DNA from: Pseudomonas sp. CFII64
Lineage (GTDB): Bacteria; Pseudomonadota; Gammaproteobacteria; Pseudomonadales; Pseudomonadaceae
Direction: 5' to 3'
Assembly (NCBI RefSeq): GCF_000416235.1
Contig: NZ_ATLO01000045.1
Coordinates: 1 to 48,190, forward strand
DNA length: 48,190 nucleotides
Shown in pieces: positions 24,951 to 33,633 of this stretch. Position 1 is the stretch's first letter, and each line of letters opens with the position of its first letter. The position numbers and the translations under genes were made by a program. The notes below the pieces were generated by a model. It searched no databases and was not told the origin of the DNA. It was given only the letters and a program-made list of their open reading frames with translations.

Positions 24951-26303
24951 ATGTTCGGCATGAGCCATGACACGTACCTGTTGGTCGATGCGGTGGTAAC
25001 CATCATCGGCCTGATTTTGTTGATCACCAAATTCAAGGTCCACCCTTTCATTGCGCTGACGATTGCCGCAGGCTTTCTCGGCCTGACTTCCGGCATGCCG
25101 GTGGACAAAGTAATGAAAGCCTTCCAGGACGGCTTCGGCGGCGTACTGGGCTTCGTCGGTATCATCCTCGGCCTGGGCACCATGCTCGGCAAGCTGATGG
25201 CGGACTCCGGTGGCGCAGACCAGATTGCCCAGACCCTGATTCGGGTATTCGGCAAACAGCGCGTGCACTGGGCAATGATGTTCGCCGCATTCCTGGTGGG
25301 TATCCCGTTGTTCTTCGAGATCGGCTTCGTCCTGCTGATTCCGTTGGTGTACATCGTGGCGCGCCGCACTGGCGTATCCATCGTCAAGATCGGCATTCCG
25401 TTGCTGGCTGGCCTGTCAGCCGTACACGGCCTGGTTCCGCCGCATCCGGGTCCGCTGCTGGCCATCGGGATCTTCGGTGCTGACATCGGCAAGACCATTT
25501 TCTACGGTCTGCTGGTTGCCTTGCCGACCGCGATCATCGCCGGTCCGATCTACGGCAAATGGATTTCCAAATACGTACCTGGTACGCCATCGCCGGAACT
25601 GATGGAACAGATTGGCAAGGAATCAACCGCAACGAACCTGCCTGGCTTCGGTATCACCCTGGTGACGATCCTGTTGCCGGTGTTCCTGATGCTGCTCAAG
25701 ACGTTCGCCGATATCGTGCTGCCGGAAGGCAATACCTTCCGCATCTGGATGGACTTCATCGGCCACCCGATCACCGCCCTGCTCGCGGCCCTGCTGCTGG
25801 CGTTCTACACCTTTGGCGCGGCCCGTGGTTTTGATCGCAGCAAGATCATGAAACTGCTGGATCAGAGCCTGACACCGGTTGCAGCCATCGTGCTGATCGT
25901 CGGTGCGGGTGGTGGCTTCAAGCAAATGCTGGTGGCCAGCGGCGTGGGCGACCTGATCGGTCACATGGCAGTGCAGGCGCAGATCAACCCGATCATGCTG
26001 GCCTGGCTGGTGGCAGCGGTGATTCGTATCGCGACCGGTTCGGCCACTGTGGCGACCATTACGGGTGCGGGCATCGTTGCTCCGGTGGTAGGCCTGATTC
26101 CGGGCGTTAACCGTGAGTTGTTGGTCCTGGCGACCGGTGCGGGTTCGTTGATTCTGTCTCATGTCAACGACGCGGGTTTCTGGCTGGTGAAACAGTACTT
26201 CAACATGACCGTGACCGAGACGTTCAAGACCTGGACCGTGATGGAGACCATCCTTTCGGTGGTGGGCATCATCTTTATCATGTTGTTGTCGATGCTGGTT
26301 TGA
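24951..26303 (+). CDS. gntP: Gluconate:H+ symporter GntP
   Basis: 450 residues with about 12 hydrophobic segments, GNTP family. Motifs: GTMLGKLMADSGGADQIA near 78, LFFEIGFVLLIPLVY near 120, LVPPHPGPLLAIG near 160, RIATGSATVATITGAG near 362 and ILSHVNDAGFWLVKQYFNMT near 399. Brings in gluconate for GntK. It is clearly related to the permease at 5936 but sits in a gnt context with a GntR operator, so gluconate is the most likely cargo. GGAGAG precedes the ATG. Confidence 0.94.
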   Translation: MFGMSHDTYLLVDAVVTIIGLILLITKFKVHPFIALTIAAGFLGLTSGMPVDKVMKAFQDGFGGVLGFVGIILGLGTMLGKLMADSGGADQIAQTLIRVFGKQRVHWAMMFAAFLVGIPLFFEIGFVLLIPLVYIVARRTGVSIVKIGIPLLAGLSAVHGLVPPHPGPLLAIGIFGADIGKTIFYGLLVALPTAIIAGPIYGKWISKYVPGTPSPELMEQIGKESTATNLPGFGITLVTILLPVFLMLLKTFADIVLPEGNTFRIWMDFIGHPITALLAALLLAFYTFGAARGFDRSKIMKLLDQSLTPVAAIVLIVGAGGGFKQMLVASGVGDLIGHMAVQAQINPIMLAWLVAAVIRIATGSATVATITGAGIVAPVVGLIPGVNRELLVLATGAGSLILSHVNDAGFWLVKQYFNMTVTETFKTWTVMETILSVVGIIFIMLLSMLV

Positions 26304-26358
26304 ATTGTTTCTAAACCTCGAGCATATCCAGAAGCAAGGGTGACGCGAATTCACCTTT

Positions 26359-26921
26359 GCGCCCTTACGGCGCGTTACTTTGTCTTGGCAAAGTAACCAA
26401 ACCGTCCGCTCCTTTGTCCGGGTCTTCGCCAAGGCTCAGACTTACCTCGCTCCGGCATTGCTCCGTGGGTCGCCGCAAAGGGCCATCCCTGGCCCAGTGC
26501 GGCTAACTCGGCATCCTTGCCGAGTCCCCCACTGCGCAATGCCTGCGCTCGGCCGTCCACAAGTCGCAATTGTGTCGCCCATGCGATCTGCGCACATTCA
26601 CCGGCCCGAGATTTGAAGTGAGTAGGTAGAAAATACCGCCTGAAAAAGCCGCAACGCGGATTCGGATTTGGTTTTGCTTTTCCGTGCCGCGATCTGGCAG
26701 ACACCGACAATCGAGCGTCGGGAGGCTGAGCGCAGGTGTTGTGGTGTGGGTCGCTCGGCATGGATGCCGAGCGAGCGCCGTTGGGCCATGGATGGCCCGT
26801 CGGCGCGTGCCCACACCACGGCACCGGAGCGAAGGAACCGCCGCGAAGCGGGGGCCGGACGTCAGCGAAAATGGTTTTGGTTACTTTTGTCGAAACAAAA
26901 GTGACCCGGCCGTCAGGACGG
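26359..26921. repeat. Mirror-symmetric hairpin element (about 560 bp) with inverted ends
   Basis: The whole gene-free gap between gntP and ppnP is filled by this element. Ends: GCGCCCTTACGG...GTTACTTTG on the left and its near complement on the right (to 26921). Left terminal hairpin GTTACTTTG/CAAAGTAAC (26374-26397), right one GGTTACTTTTGT/ACAAAAGTGACC (26879-26906). Inside, in mirror order: GGGCCA-TCCC-TGGCCC (26480-26495) and CTCGGCA-TCCT-TGCCGAG (26507-26524) on the left; CGCTCGGCA-TGGA-TGCCGAGCG (26752-26773) and GGGCCA-TGGA-TGGCCC (26783-26798) on the right. Each hairpin pair is enclosed by a longer stem (GCATTG-N4-GTGGG with CCCAC-N4-CAATGC; GTGGTGTGGG 26741-26750 with CCCACACCAC 26810-26819). 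Open frames on both strands look like by-products. The short flanks 26304-26358 and 26922-26995 show nothing else. Confidence 0.7.
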
Positions 26922-26995
26922 AACCTCAATAAGCCGCCCCGCAAATGCTGTTGGTGCCACTCCAATCGAGGCAACTCAAACAGAATCAACACTGC

Positions 26996-27277
26996 TTAGC
27001 GATACTCACACAGGTAAGCCGTATCAACCGCTACCTTGAGCTGGAACTTGCTATTGGCCGGCACGTTGAACTGGCTGCCGGTGGCGAACTTTTCCCAGTC
27101 TGTGCTATCTGGAAGCTTGACGCTCAGCTCGCCAGAGATAACGTGCATGATTTCCCGTTGTGCTGTGCCGAATTCGTATTCGCCTGCCGCCATGACGCCG
27201 ATGGTGGCCTGGCCTTCAGCCTGGCTGAACGCGATGGATTTGACGGTGCCGTCGAAGTACTCGTTGACTTTGAACAT
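26996..27277 (-). CDS. ppnP: Pyrimidine/purine nucleoside phosphorylase (DUF1255 cupin)
   Basis: 93 residues from the ATG at 27277 (MFKVNEYFDGTVKSIAF), preceded by GAGGA; an upstream in-frame ATG at 27331 is less likely. Small single-domain cupin of the YaiE/PpnP family: GQATIGVMAAGEYEFGT, REIMHVISGELSVKLP and GSQFNVPANSKFQLKV are characteristic. The E. coli protein phosphorolyses several nucleosides. Stands alone, next to a repeat element. Confidence 0.9.
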   Translation of the reverse strand: MFKVNEYFDGTVKSIAFSQAEGQATIGVMAAGEYEFGTAQREIMHVISGELSVKLPDSTDWEKFATGSQFNVPANSKFQLKVAVDTAYLCEYR

Positions 27278-27367
27278 GGCGATTCCTCGAAAAGGGCTGT
27301 TAAAAAGGGCCGGCCAGTATGCCCAACGCATAAAAGCCCGTCACCCGCTTTAAGCGTTGCAGTGCAT

Positions 27368-27910
27368 TCAATTGGGCAGAATCAACGGCAGAAGACGGGC
27401 GGTGTTGCGTGCATCAACCAAGGCTCGATGCTGTTGCCCACTGAACTGCATGCCTGCCAGTTGCAGTGCGCCATTGAGGCCCAGCGGGCGTTGCAATTGA
27501 CGCGCCTGAGCGAAGCGTTGCCGGAGATTGACGTGAGGCAGCGTGCTCAGAACGCTGGTCAACCCGTGCTGCCGCCATTCCTGCTCGAACTGCTGGCGAT
27601 CGTAATCGCCCCAGCTGGCCCAACCGACGATATGCGCCTGATGATGACTCAGCCAGCGTTCGAACAGCGGCCAGACTGCCGTGAGCGGTGCTGCGCTGTC
27701 GATGTTGCTTTGACTGATATGGGTCAGTTCCCGACAGAAATTGGTCAGCAGTGGGCGGCGCACCGGTCGCACGAAGCGTTCGAAGTGATCCAGCTCGCGT
27801 CCATCCTGATTGACGAGGGTAGCGCCGATTTCAATGATTTCCATTTCTGCCACGGGCCATCCGCCTTCATCCGTGGTGGCCTCCAGATCTATCACCAACC
27901 AGTGCGGCAT
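27368..27910 (-). CDS. DEDDh 3'-5' exonuclease, Eri-1/KapD type
   Basis: 180 residues from the ATG at 27910 (MPHWLVIDLEATTDEG), preceded by GGAG. Exo I: Asp8 and Glu10 (VIDLEAT); Exo II around HIVGWASWGDYDRQQFEQE near 98; Exo III HRALVDARNTARLLP near 160 with the His and Asp of the DEDDh class. Similar to ERI-1-like RNA exonucleases (KapD, Snp). Probably acts on RNA 3' ends; the exact substrate is unknown. Follows the carboxylase gene on the same strand with a 71-bp gap. Confidence 0.85.
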   Translation of the reverse strand: MPHWLVIDLEATTDEGGWPVAEMEIIEIGATLVNQDGRELDHFERFVRPVRRPLLTNFCRELTHISQSNIDSAAPLTAVWPLFERWLSHHQAHIVGWASWGDYDRQQFEQEWRQHGLTSVLSTLPHVNLRQRFAQARQLQRPLGLNGALQLAGMQFSGQQHRALVDARNTARLLPLILPN

Positions 27911-27981
27911 GTGCGGCTCCTTTCCATCAAATCGACGTGGTCTGGAGTGGAGGGTAGTCACATTCGGCTCATTACGTCCAA

Positions 27982-29952
27982 TCAGGCCTGAAACGGCGCG
28001 ACTTCCAGCAATACCTGCCGTCCTTTGACCTGGTCGCCGCGGGTCACCTGAACCTGACGAATGACCCCGGCGATTCCGGCCTTGAGTGGCTGCTCCATTT
28101 TCATCGCTTCGAGCACCACCAGCAGCTGACCCTGGCTGACCGTCGCGCCCTCGCTGACCAATACCTGGACAATCGAGCCGTCCATGGGCGCCCTGACTGT
28201 TCCGGAACCGGCGAGGGCCGGACCGATGATTGTGTCATGGGTGCGATCGACAAAATGCAACGCACCGGACTCGTCGTGCAGCCACAAATTCTTGCCCTGA
28301 AAATGGCAGGCATAGCGACGTCGAACCCCGTCGATTTCTACATGGGCCGAGCGTCCGTCGGCCTCCAGTACCTGAACGCTGTGGGCGCTGTCGGCGATGG
28401 TCAGGTCCAGGCGCGCGCCGTTGCGGATCAGATTCACTTCCATGACCCGCGCATCGTGGCCCAGCAGGTAACGACGTTGCTCCGGCCCCGTATTGCTCCA
28501 GCCCGCCGGTTTGGAAGGGTGGGCGCTGGCCGAGCCCTGATAGAACAGGGCCGTCGCGAGGGCCAGTTGCGAGGCCTTGGCAATCTGCGGCAACAGGCTC
28601 GCGTCGTCGCGCAGATGCAGGCCAATGAAACCGGTGCCAACCTGCCCGTCGACAAAAGCCTGATGTTCCAGCACGCCCGCCAGCAGCCGCTGATTGGTCT
28701 GTACGCCCAGTAGCACGCTGCTTTGCACGGCGCGCAGGAGTTTGCGTCGCGCCTCTTCGCGGGTTGCGCCGTGAGCGATGATCTTGCCCAGCAGCGGATC
28801 GTAGAACGGGCTGATGGCCTGATCTTCGAGCAAACCGTGATCGACTCGCACACCCTCGAACAGCAGCGGCTCCCAGCGCAACACTCGACCGGTCTGCGGC
28901 AGGAAACCTCGCGCCGGATCTTCAGCGTACAGCCGCGCCTCGATGGCGTGACCGTTCAGCTGAATCTGCTCCTGGCGCAACGGCAGGGGTTCACCCGCCG
29001 CCACCCTGATTTGCCAGGCCACCAGATCCTGTCCGGTGATCATTTCGGTGACCGGATGCTCGACCTGCAGGCGGGTGTTCATTTCCAGGAAGTAGAATTG
29101 ACCGTCATCGGTGAGCAAGAACTCCACCGTGCCGGCGCCCTGATAGCTGACCGTTCGGGCTGCCGTCATGGCTGCGTTGCCCATGGCTTCGCGCAACTGC
29201 GGGCTGACCGCCGGGCTGGGCGCTTCTTCGATGACTTTGCGGTGGCGGCGCTGCACCGAGCAATCGCGCTCGCCGAGAAACACCAGGTTGCCGTGGCTGT
29301 CGCCGAAAACCTGCACCTCGACATGCCGGGGATCGATCAGCGCTTGCTCCAGAATCAACTCCGCCGAACCGAATGCGTTCTGCGCCTCGGCACGCGCGGT
29401 GTTGAGCCGCTCCAGCAACTGACCATCATGCTCTACCAGGCGCATGCCGCGGCCGTCACCTCCAGCACTGGCCTTGATCAGCACTGGATAGCCGATCCGC
29501 CGCGCTTCGCGGCTCAAGGTCTGATCGTCCTGTTCGACACCCTGATAACCGGCGACGCACTGCACGCCGGCCGCAATCATGGCCAGTTTTGACAAACGCT
29601 TGCTGCCCATCAGTTCGATGGCTTCAACGCTGGGGCCTATGAACACCAGGTCGGCAGCTTCGCAGGCACGGGCGAATTCGGCGCTTTCCGAGAGAAAGCC
29701 GTAACCGGGATGAATGGCGTTAGCGCCGGTACGCTGCGCGGCGTCGAGAATGACCTCGATATTCAGATATGACTGCTGCACCGTGGGTGCCCCGATGCAC
29801 ACCGCTTCGTCAGCCATTTGCACGTGCCGGGCGTCGCTGTCGGCGGCACTGAAGATCGCCACCGTTCGATAACCCAGATCGCGGGCGGTGGCGATGATGC
29901 GGCAGGCAATTTCCCCCCGATTGGCAATAAGAATCTTGTCGAAAACAGGCAT
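27982..29952 (-). CDS. Biotin-dependent acyl-CoA carboxylase alpha subunit (biotin carboxylase + BCCP)
   Basis: 656 residues: biotin carboxylase domain (1-450, KILIANRGEIACRI at the start, FLEMNTRLQVEHPVTE near 288) and a C-terminal biotinyl domain with the biotin lysine Lys618 in EAMKMEQ. The length and order match the alpha subunits of methylcrotonyl-, geranyl- or propionyl-type carboxylases; the sequence looks closest to the geranyl-CoA/AtuF branch by eye. No beta (carboxyltransferase) gene or acyl-CoA degradation gene is adjacent, so it is an orphan here. The glycine-rich ATP lid reads GGDGRGM (Asp166 instead of Gly) and RRHRKV has Arg237 where Gln is usual. Substrate unknown. Confidence 0.85.
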   Translation of the reverse strand: MPVFDKILIANRGEIACRIIATARDLGYRTVAIFSAADSDARHVQMADEAVCIGAPTVQQSYLNIEVILDAAQRTGANAIHPGYGFLSESAEFARACEAADLVFIGPSVEAIELMGSKRLSKLAMIAAGVQCVAGYQGVEQDDQTLSREARRIGYPVLIKASAGGDGRGMRLVEHDGQLLERLNTARAEAQNAFGSAELILEQALIDPRHVEVQVFGDSHGNLVFLGERDCSVQRRHRKVIEEAPSPAVSPQLREAMGNAAMTAARTVSYQGAGTVEFLLTDDGQFYFLEMNTRLQVEHPVTEMITGQDLVAWQIRVAAGEPLPLRQEQIQLNGHAIEARLYAEDPARGFLPQTGRVLRWEPLLFEGVRVDHGLLEDQAISPFYDPLLGKIIAHGATREEARRKLLRAVQSSVLLGVQTNQRLLAGVLEHQAFVDGQVGTGFIGLHLRDDASLLPQIAKASQLALATALFYQGSASAHPSKPAGWSNTGPEQRRYLLGHDARVMEVNLIRNGARLDLTIADSAHSVQVLEADGRSAHVEIDGVRRRYACHFQGKNLWLHDESGALHFVDRTHDTIIGPALAGSGTVRAPMDGSIVQVLVSEGATVSQGQLLVVLEAMKMEQPLKAGIAGVIRQVQVTRGDQVKGRQVLLEVAPFQA

Positions 29953-30264
29953 GGGTCACTCCAGCGTTGGGGCAGGGCTCTTGGTTCTGGTTGGAACGGG
30001 GCCATTTTTATTGGGCGAAAGCGCTGTTCGGCCGACGGATGATCGGTTGCGGGGTTTGGACGCATCAACGCCGACCGTGTCTTGCACAGTAGCAGTGCAG
30101 TGATTTCCCGCACGACGCGCAGACCGTCGGCGAGGTCATTGGCGGATTTTCAGAGACGTTTCAGCGGAAAACCCCGCGAATTCATTCTTTTGGGCAATTG
30201 TTTAAACTTCGCAAAACGCCTAGTTTAGCTCGTTTGTTTTATTACTCTGAGGTGCGCAGTCTTG
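29953..30264. other. Intergenic region between divergent carboxylase and solute-binding protein genes
   Basis: About 310 bp without a convincing gene. The right 80 bp are AT-rich (TTGTTTAAACTTCGC...TAGTTTAGC) and probably hold the promoter of the solute-binding protein. No strong palindrome, REP or RNA structure stands out. Confidence 0.5.
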
Positions 30265-31095
30265 ATGTATGTGTCTGTGCGAGAGGTTTGGCGGGCAGTT
30301 TTGATGTCCGCAGCGGTGTTGTTGTCCACGCAGGCAGCCGCCGAGCAAGTTGTGCGAATTGGTGCCGCGCACTTTCCGCCTTATACCATCCGGCCGGAAA
30401 AGGGCGAAGACACGGGGTTGCTGCCGGAATTGGCCGCGGCGTTGAATGCTGCGCAACACGACTATAAGTTCGTGCTGGTGCCGACTTCGATCCCGCGCCG
30501 CTTTCGGGATCTGGAGCAGGGTCGCATTGACATGGCGATCTTCGAGAATCCCGATTGGGGCTGGGAGCACATCGCTCACCAGGCTGTCGACATGAAGCTG
30601 GAGGACGCCGAGATTTTCGTCGCACGTAAAACGGAGGGGCGAGATCAGACGTATTTCAATGATTTTAACGGCAAGCATCTGGCCCTGTTCAGCGGCTACC
30701 ACTACGCATTTGCGCAGTTCAATGCTGATCCTGCTTATCTCGCGGAGAACTTCAACGTAACCCTGACGTACTCCCACGACAGTAACCTGCTGATGGTTCT
30801 GCGCGGACGTACCGATATTGCGCTGGTAACGCGGTCATATTTGAGCGATTTTTTGGCGCGCAATCCAGGCGAAGCCCGACAACTGCTGGTTTCCGAACGT
30901 ATCGATCAGGTGTATCGGCACTACGCGCTGCTGCGTCCGGGTGCGCCGATCACGGCTGAACGGTTCGACCGGTTATTGGCGAAGTTGCGCGATAACGGTC
31001 AGATGCAGAAGATTTTCCAGCCGTTTCGCATCGCGGTCACTGCGCCGCTGACCGAGTCTTCGGTGGTTGGCAAGCAAAGCCTCGAAGCGCCGTAG
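30265..31095 (+). CDS. Periplasmic solute-binding protein (SBP_bac_3 type)
   Basis: 276 residues from the ATG at 30265 (TGAGGTG ends 10 bases before). Signal peptide: hydrophobic core VLMSAAVLLSTQ, cleavage expected after AAA at 26. Mature part starts EQVVRIGAAHFPPYT, typical of family 3 amino-acid-type binding proteins, with LLPELAAALN and DMAIFENPDWGW. No permease or ATPase gene is nearby, as in many Pseudomonas orphans of this type that act as sensors or scavengers. Ligand unknown; the Trp-rich region near 90 and lack of a usual amino-acid-binding Arg motif make an amino acid uncertain. Confidence 0.8.
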   Translation: MYVSVREVWRAVLMSAAVLLSTQAAAEQVVRIGAAHFPPYTIRPEKGEDTGLLPELAAALNAAQHDYKFVLVPTSIPRRFRDLEQGRIDMAIFENPDWGWEHIAHQAVDMKLEDAEIFVARKTEGRDQTYFNDFNGKHLALFSGYHYAFAQFNADPAYLAENFNVTLTYSHDSNLLMVLRGRTDIALVTRSYLSDFLARNPGEARQLLVSERIDQVYRHYALLRPGAPITAERFDRLLAKLRDNGQMQKIFQPFRIAVTAPLTESSVVGKQSLEAP

Positions 31096-31121
31096 ACTGC
31101 ATCCGGCAGCTCAATAGCAAG

Positions 31122-31149
31122 AGGGCGATGCGGTTCAAGGCATCGCCCT
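31122..31149. terminator. Hairpin between convergent genes
   Basis: AGGGCGATGC (31122-31131) and GCATCGCCCT (31140-31149) form a perfect 10-bp stem with an 8-base loop, 26 bp after the solute-binding protein stop and 7 bp from the stop of the convergent small gene. No strong T-run on either side, so termination may be only partial. Confidence 0.6.
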
Positions 31150-31155
31150 GGGTAT

Positions 31156-31323
31156 TCAGCGATCTTTGGCTTCCTTGGCATCCATCTCGGCATTGCGTTC
31201 ATGGACGCGTTTGAGTTGTTCGTCAGTCAGCGGCAGTTTTTTTGCCGAATCACGCAGCATCATCAGCCCCCCGACGATCGAGCCGATTGCAACTACCAGA
31301 ATTAACCAGGCATACCAGGGCAT
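31156..31323 (-). CDS. DUF2897-type small membrane protein (55 aa)
   Basis: A 55-residue protein: MPWYAWLILVVAIGSIVGG then LMMLRDSAKKLPLTDEQ and a charged tail ending AEMDAKEAKDR. One N-terminal transmembrane helix (about 4-23) and a cytosolic amphipathic tail. It resembles the DUF2897 family that is widespread in Pseudomonas. AAGGAG lies 6 bases before the ATG, a strong ribosome site. Function unknown. Confidence 0.8.
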   Translation of the reverse strand: MPWYAWLILVVAIGSIVGGLMMLRDSAKKLPLTDEQLKRVHERNAEMDAKEAKDR

Positions 31324-31536
31324 AGTGCTCTCCTTGTTGTGATACCGGTTTGAGCGCTGTCGCTGCTCAATGGTTCAAGTCTAGCCCCATCGCCCCTTGG
31401 TTGCTGTTGTTTGCAATACTGCGCCCGTTGAGGGCGTGTTCGTCGCCAATCGCTTCCGCACGCCGGATCGATTACCCGTCCGCAGACGGCTTCGGCTACA
31501 ATGCGCGCCGATTTCGACCTACCAGAGAACCCGCTC

Positions 31537-32244
31537 ATGTCCGCCTGCCAGACTCCTGTCATCGTCGCCCTGGATTTCCCGACCCGTGAGGCCGCCTTGA
31601 AGCTGGCCGACCAGCTCGACCCCAAGCTGTGCCGGGTCAAGGTCGGCAAGGAGCTGTTCACCAGCTGTGCGTCGGACATCGTGGAAACGTTGCGCGACAA
31701 GGGTTTTGAAGTGTTCCTGGACCTGAAATTCCATGACATCCCCAACACCACGGCGATGGCGGTCAAGGCCGCTGCGGAAATGGGCGTGTGGATGGTCAAT
31801 GTGCATTGCTCGGGCGGTTTGCGCATGATGGCGGCTTGTCGCGATGTTCTGGATCAGCGCAGCGGTCCGAAACCATTGCTGATCGGCGTGACCGTTTTGA
31901 CCAGCATGGAACGTGAAGATCTGGCCGGCATCGGTCTGGACGTCGATCCGCAGGTACAGGTTCTGCGCCTGGCAGCGTTGGCGGAAAAGGCCGGCATGGA
32001 CGGCCTGGTTTGCTCGGCACTGGAAGCCCAGGCGCTGAAGGCCGCGCACCCGGCGCTGCAACTGGTGACGCCGGGGATTCGCCCGAGCGGCAGCGCCCAG
32101 GACGACCAGCGTCGCATCCTGACCCCGCGCCAGGCGCTGGACGCCGGTTCCGACTACCTCGTGATCGGTCGCCCGATCAGCCAGGCCGCCGATCCGGCCA
32201 AGGCGCTGGCGGCTGTGGTGGCCGAGCTGAATTTGCCGGGCTGA
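31537..32244 (+). CDS. pyrF: Orotidine 5'-phosphate decarboxylase
   Basis: 235 residues from ATG at 31537 (MSACQTPVIVALDFPT); an ATG at 31501 would add 12 atypical residues. Makes UMP from OMP. Catalytic Asp62, Lys64, Asp67 in LDLKFHDIPNT, phosphate-binding PGIRPSG near 182 and VIGRPISQA near 212. Size as in other Pseudomonas. Stands alone; its 3' side carries hairpins before a convergent reductase gene. Confidence 0.95.
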   Translation: MSACQTPVIVALDFPTREAALKLADQLDPKLCRVKVGKELFTSCASDIVETLRDKGFEVFLDLKFHDIPNTTAMAVKAAAEMGVWMVNVHCSGGLRMMAACRDVLDQRSGPKPLLIGVTVLTSMEREDLAGIGLDVDPQVQVLRLAALAEKAGMDGLVCSALEAQALKAAHPALQLVTPGIRPSGSAQDDQRRILTPRQALDAGSDYLVIGRPISQAADPAKALAAVVAELNLPG

Positions 32245-32281
32245 TCGATTACCGGCCACTGAACTGTTGGAGGCTTGATGC

Positions 32282-32355
32282 CCGTGGGGCCGGATTTATC
32301 CGGGAAGGCGTCGACGCAGACACCACATCTGCGGCATCTGCGGGTTGCCCCCAAA
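32282..32355. repeat. REP-like hairpins between pyrF and the reductase gene
   Basis: CCGGA-TTTA-TCCGG at 32290-32303 and CGCAGA-N7-TCTGCG at 32315-32333. Part of the same repeat families seen elsewhere in the window; may act as a terminator for both convergent genes. Confidence 0.6.
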
Positions 32356-32379
32356 CATAGAATCCCCCACAGGGCTGAG

Positions 32380-33384
32380 TCAGATCTTCAACACCAACTT
32401 CCCGAAATTCTCGCCCTTGAACAGCTTGAGCAGGGTTTCCGGGAAGGTTTCCAGGCCTTCGACGATATCTTCTCGACTCTTGAGTTTGCCCTGAGCCATC
32501 CAGCCGGCCATTTCCTGGCCTGCTGCGGCGAAGCGGTCGGCGTAGTCCATCACCACAAAACCTTCCATGCGTGCCCGGTTCACCAGCAGCGACAGATAAT
32601 TGCTCGGGCCTTTCACCGGCGAGGTGTTGTTGTACTGGCTGATCGCGCCGCAAATCACCACTCGGGCCTTGGGCGCCAGACGGCTGAGCACCACGTCGAG
32701 GATGTCGCCGCCAACGTTATCGAAATAAACGTTCACCCCATTCGGGCACTCGCGTTTCAGTCCCGCCAGGACGTCCTCGTTCTTGTAGTCGATAGCGCCG
32801 TCGAAACCCAGCTCGTCCACCAGCGACTGGCATTTTTCCTTGCCGCCGGCAATCCCCACCACGCGGCAACCCTTGATCCTGGCGATCTGCCCCGCGACGC
32901 TGCCGACCGCACCGGCCGCCCCAGAAATCACTACGGTATCGCCGCTTTGCGGGGCGCCGACATCCAGTAGCGCGAAGTACGCGGTCATGCCAGTCATGCC
33001 CAGCGCAGACAAGTATCTCGGCAGCGGCGCCAGTTTCGGATCGACCTTGTAGAAACCTTTGGGCTCGCCGAGGAAATAATCCTGAACACCCAGCGCGCCC
33101 TGAACGAAATCGCCTACCGCGAACTTGTCGTTGTCTGACGCGACCACTTCGCCCACACCCAGCGCGCGCATGACATCACCCAATCCCACCGGCGCGATGT
33201 AGGACTTGCCTTCGTTCATCCAGCCACGCATGGCCGGGTCCAACGACAAATAGTGGTTCCTGACCAGAATCTGCCCGGCCGAAACCTCGCCGACCGGCAC
33301 TTCCTGATAGGTGAAATCTTCCCGGCTGACGCTGCCGACGGGACGTTTGGCGAGCAGGAATTGACGATTGGTCTGGGCGGTCAT
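32380..33384 (-). CDS. NADP-dependent oxidoreductase, CurA/LTB4DH-type MDR
   Basis: 334 residues; zinc-free medium-chain reductase. Substrate part MTAQTNRQFLLAKRPVGS and LSLDPAMRGWMNEGKSY (about 47-63) is characteristic of the CurA/prostaglandin reductase group; Rossmann motif SGAAGAVGSVAGQIARIKG near 155; later YFDNVGGDILDVVL and ISQYNNTSP. Such enzymes reduce the double bond of alpha,beta-unsaturated ketones or aldehydes with NADPH. GAGGA before the ATG. Natural substrate unknown. Confidence 0.88.
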   Translation of the reverse strand: MTAQTNRQFLLAKRPVGSVSREDFTYQEVPVGEVSAGQILVRNHYLSLDPAMRGWMNEGKSYIAPVGLGDVMRALGVGEVVASDNDKFAVGDFVQGALGVQDYFLGEPKGFYKVDPKLAPLPRYLSALGMTGMTAYFALLDVGAPQSGDTVVISGAAGAVGSVAGQIARIKGCRVVGIAGGKEKCQSLVDELGFDGAIDYKNEDVLAGLKRECPNGVNVYFDNVGGDILDVVLSRLAPKARVVICGAISQYNNTSPVKGPSNYLSLLVNRARMEGFVVMDYADRFAAAGQEMAGWMAQGKLKSREDIVEGLETFPETLLKLFKGENFGKLVLKI

Positions 33385-33633
33385 GGCAGGTCCTCACAAA
33401 AGGGCAAAAGGGCACAGCAGCAAACGATCATTGAAGTCGCTGCCCGAGGTAGACACAAGCAAAGGGCGTTCAGCGAATGCAAGCCGATCCAGCGAGATGA
33501 TGAAGCGAGGTGATTTGTATCACTGCAATTCATGCTCCCCCAACCGAGCGCTTGATAGTGCTGACGGAGCAGGCCGGCCAGTGACTAGACTCAATGCTCT
33601 TTTCGATTGATCACTACAATAAGGACAATCCCG

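Noticed and set aside
24951..26303. Recent duplication of the permease at 5936
   Set aside because: The two proteins share motifs but only about half of the residues by eye, and their flanks differ, so they are old paralogues.
26375..26992. Open frames on both strands within the hairpin element
   Set aside because: Arg/Pro/Ala-rich frames that overlap on both strands in repeated, palindromic DNA; no ribosome sites or domains.
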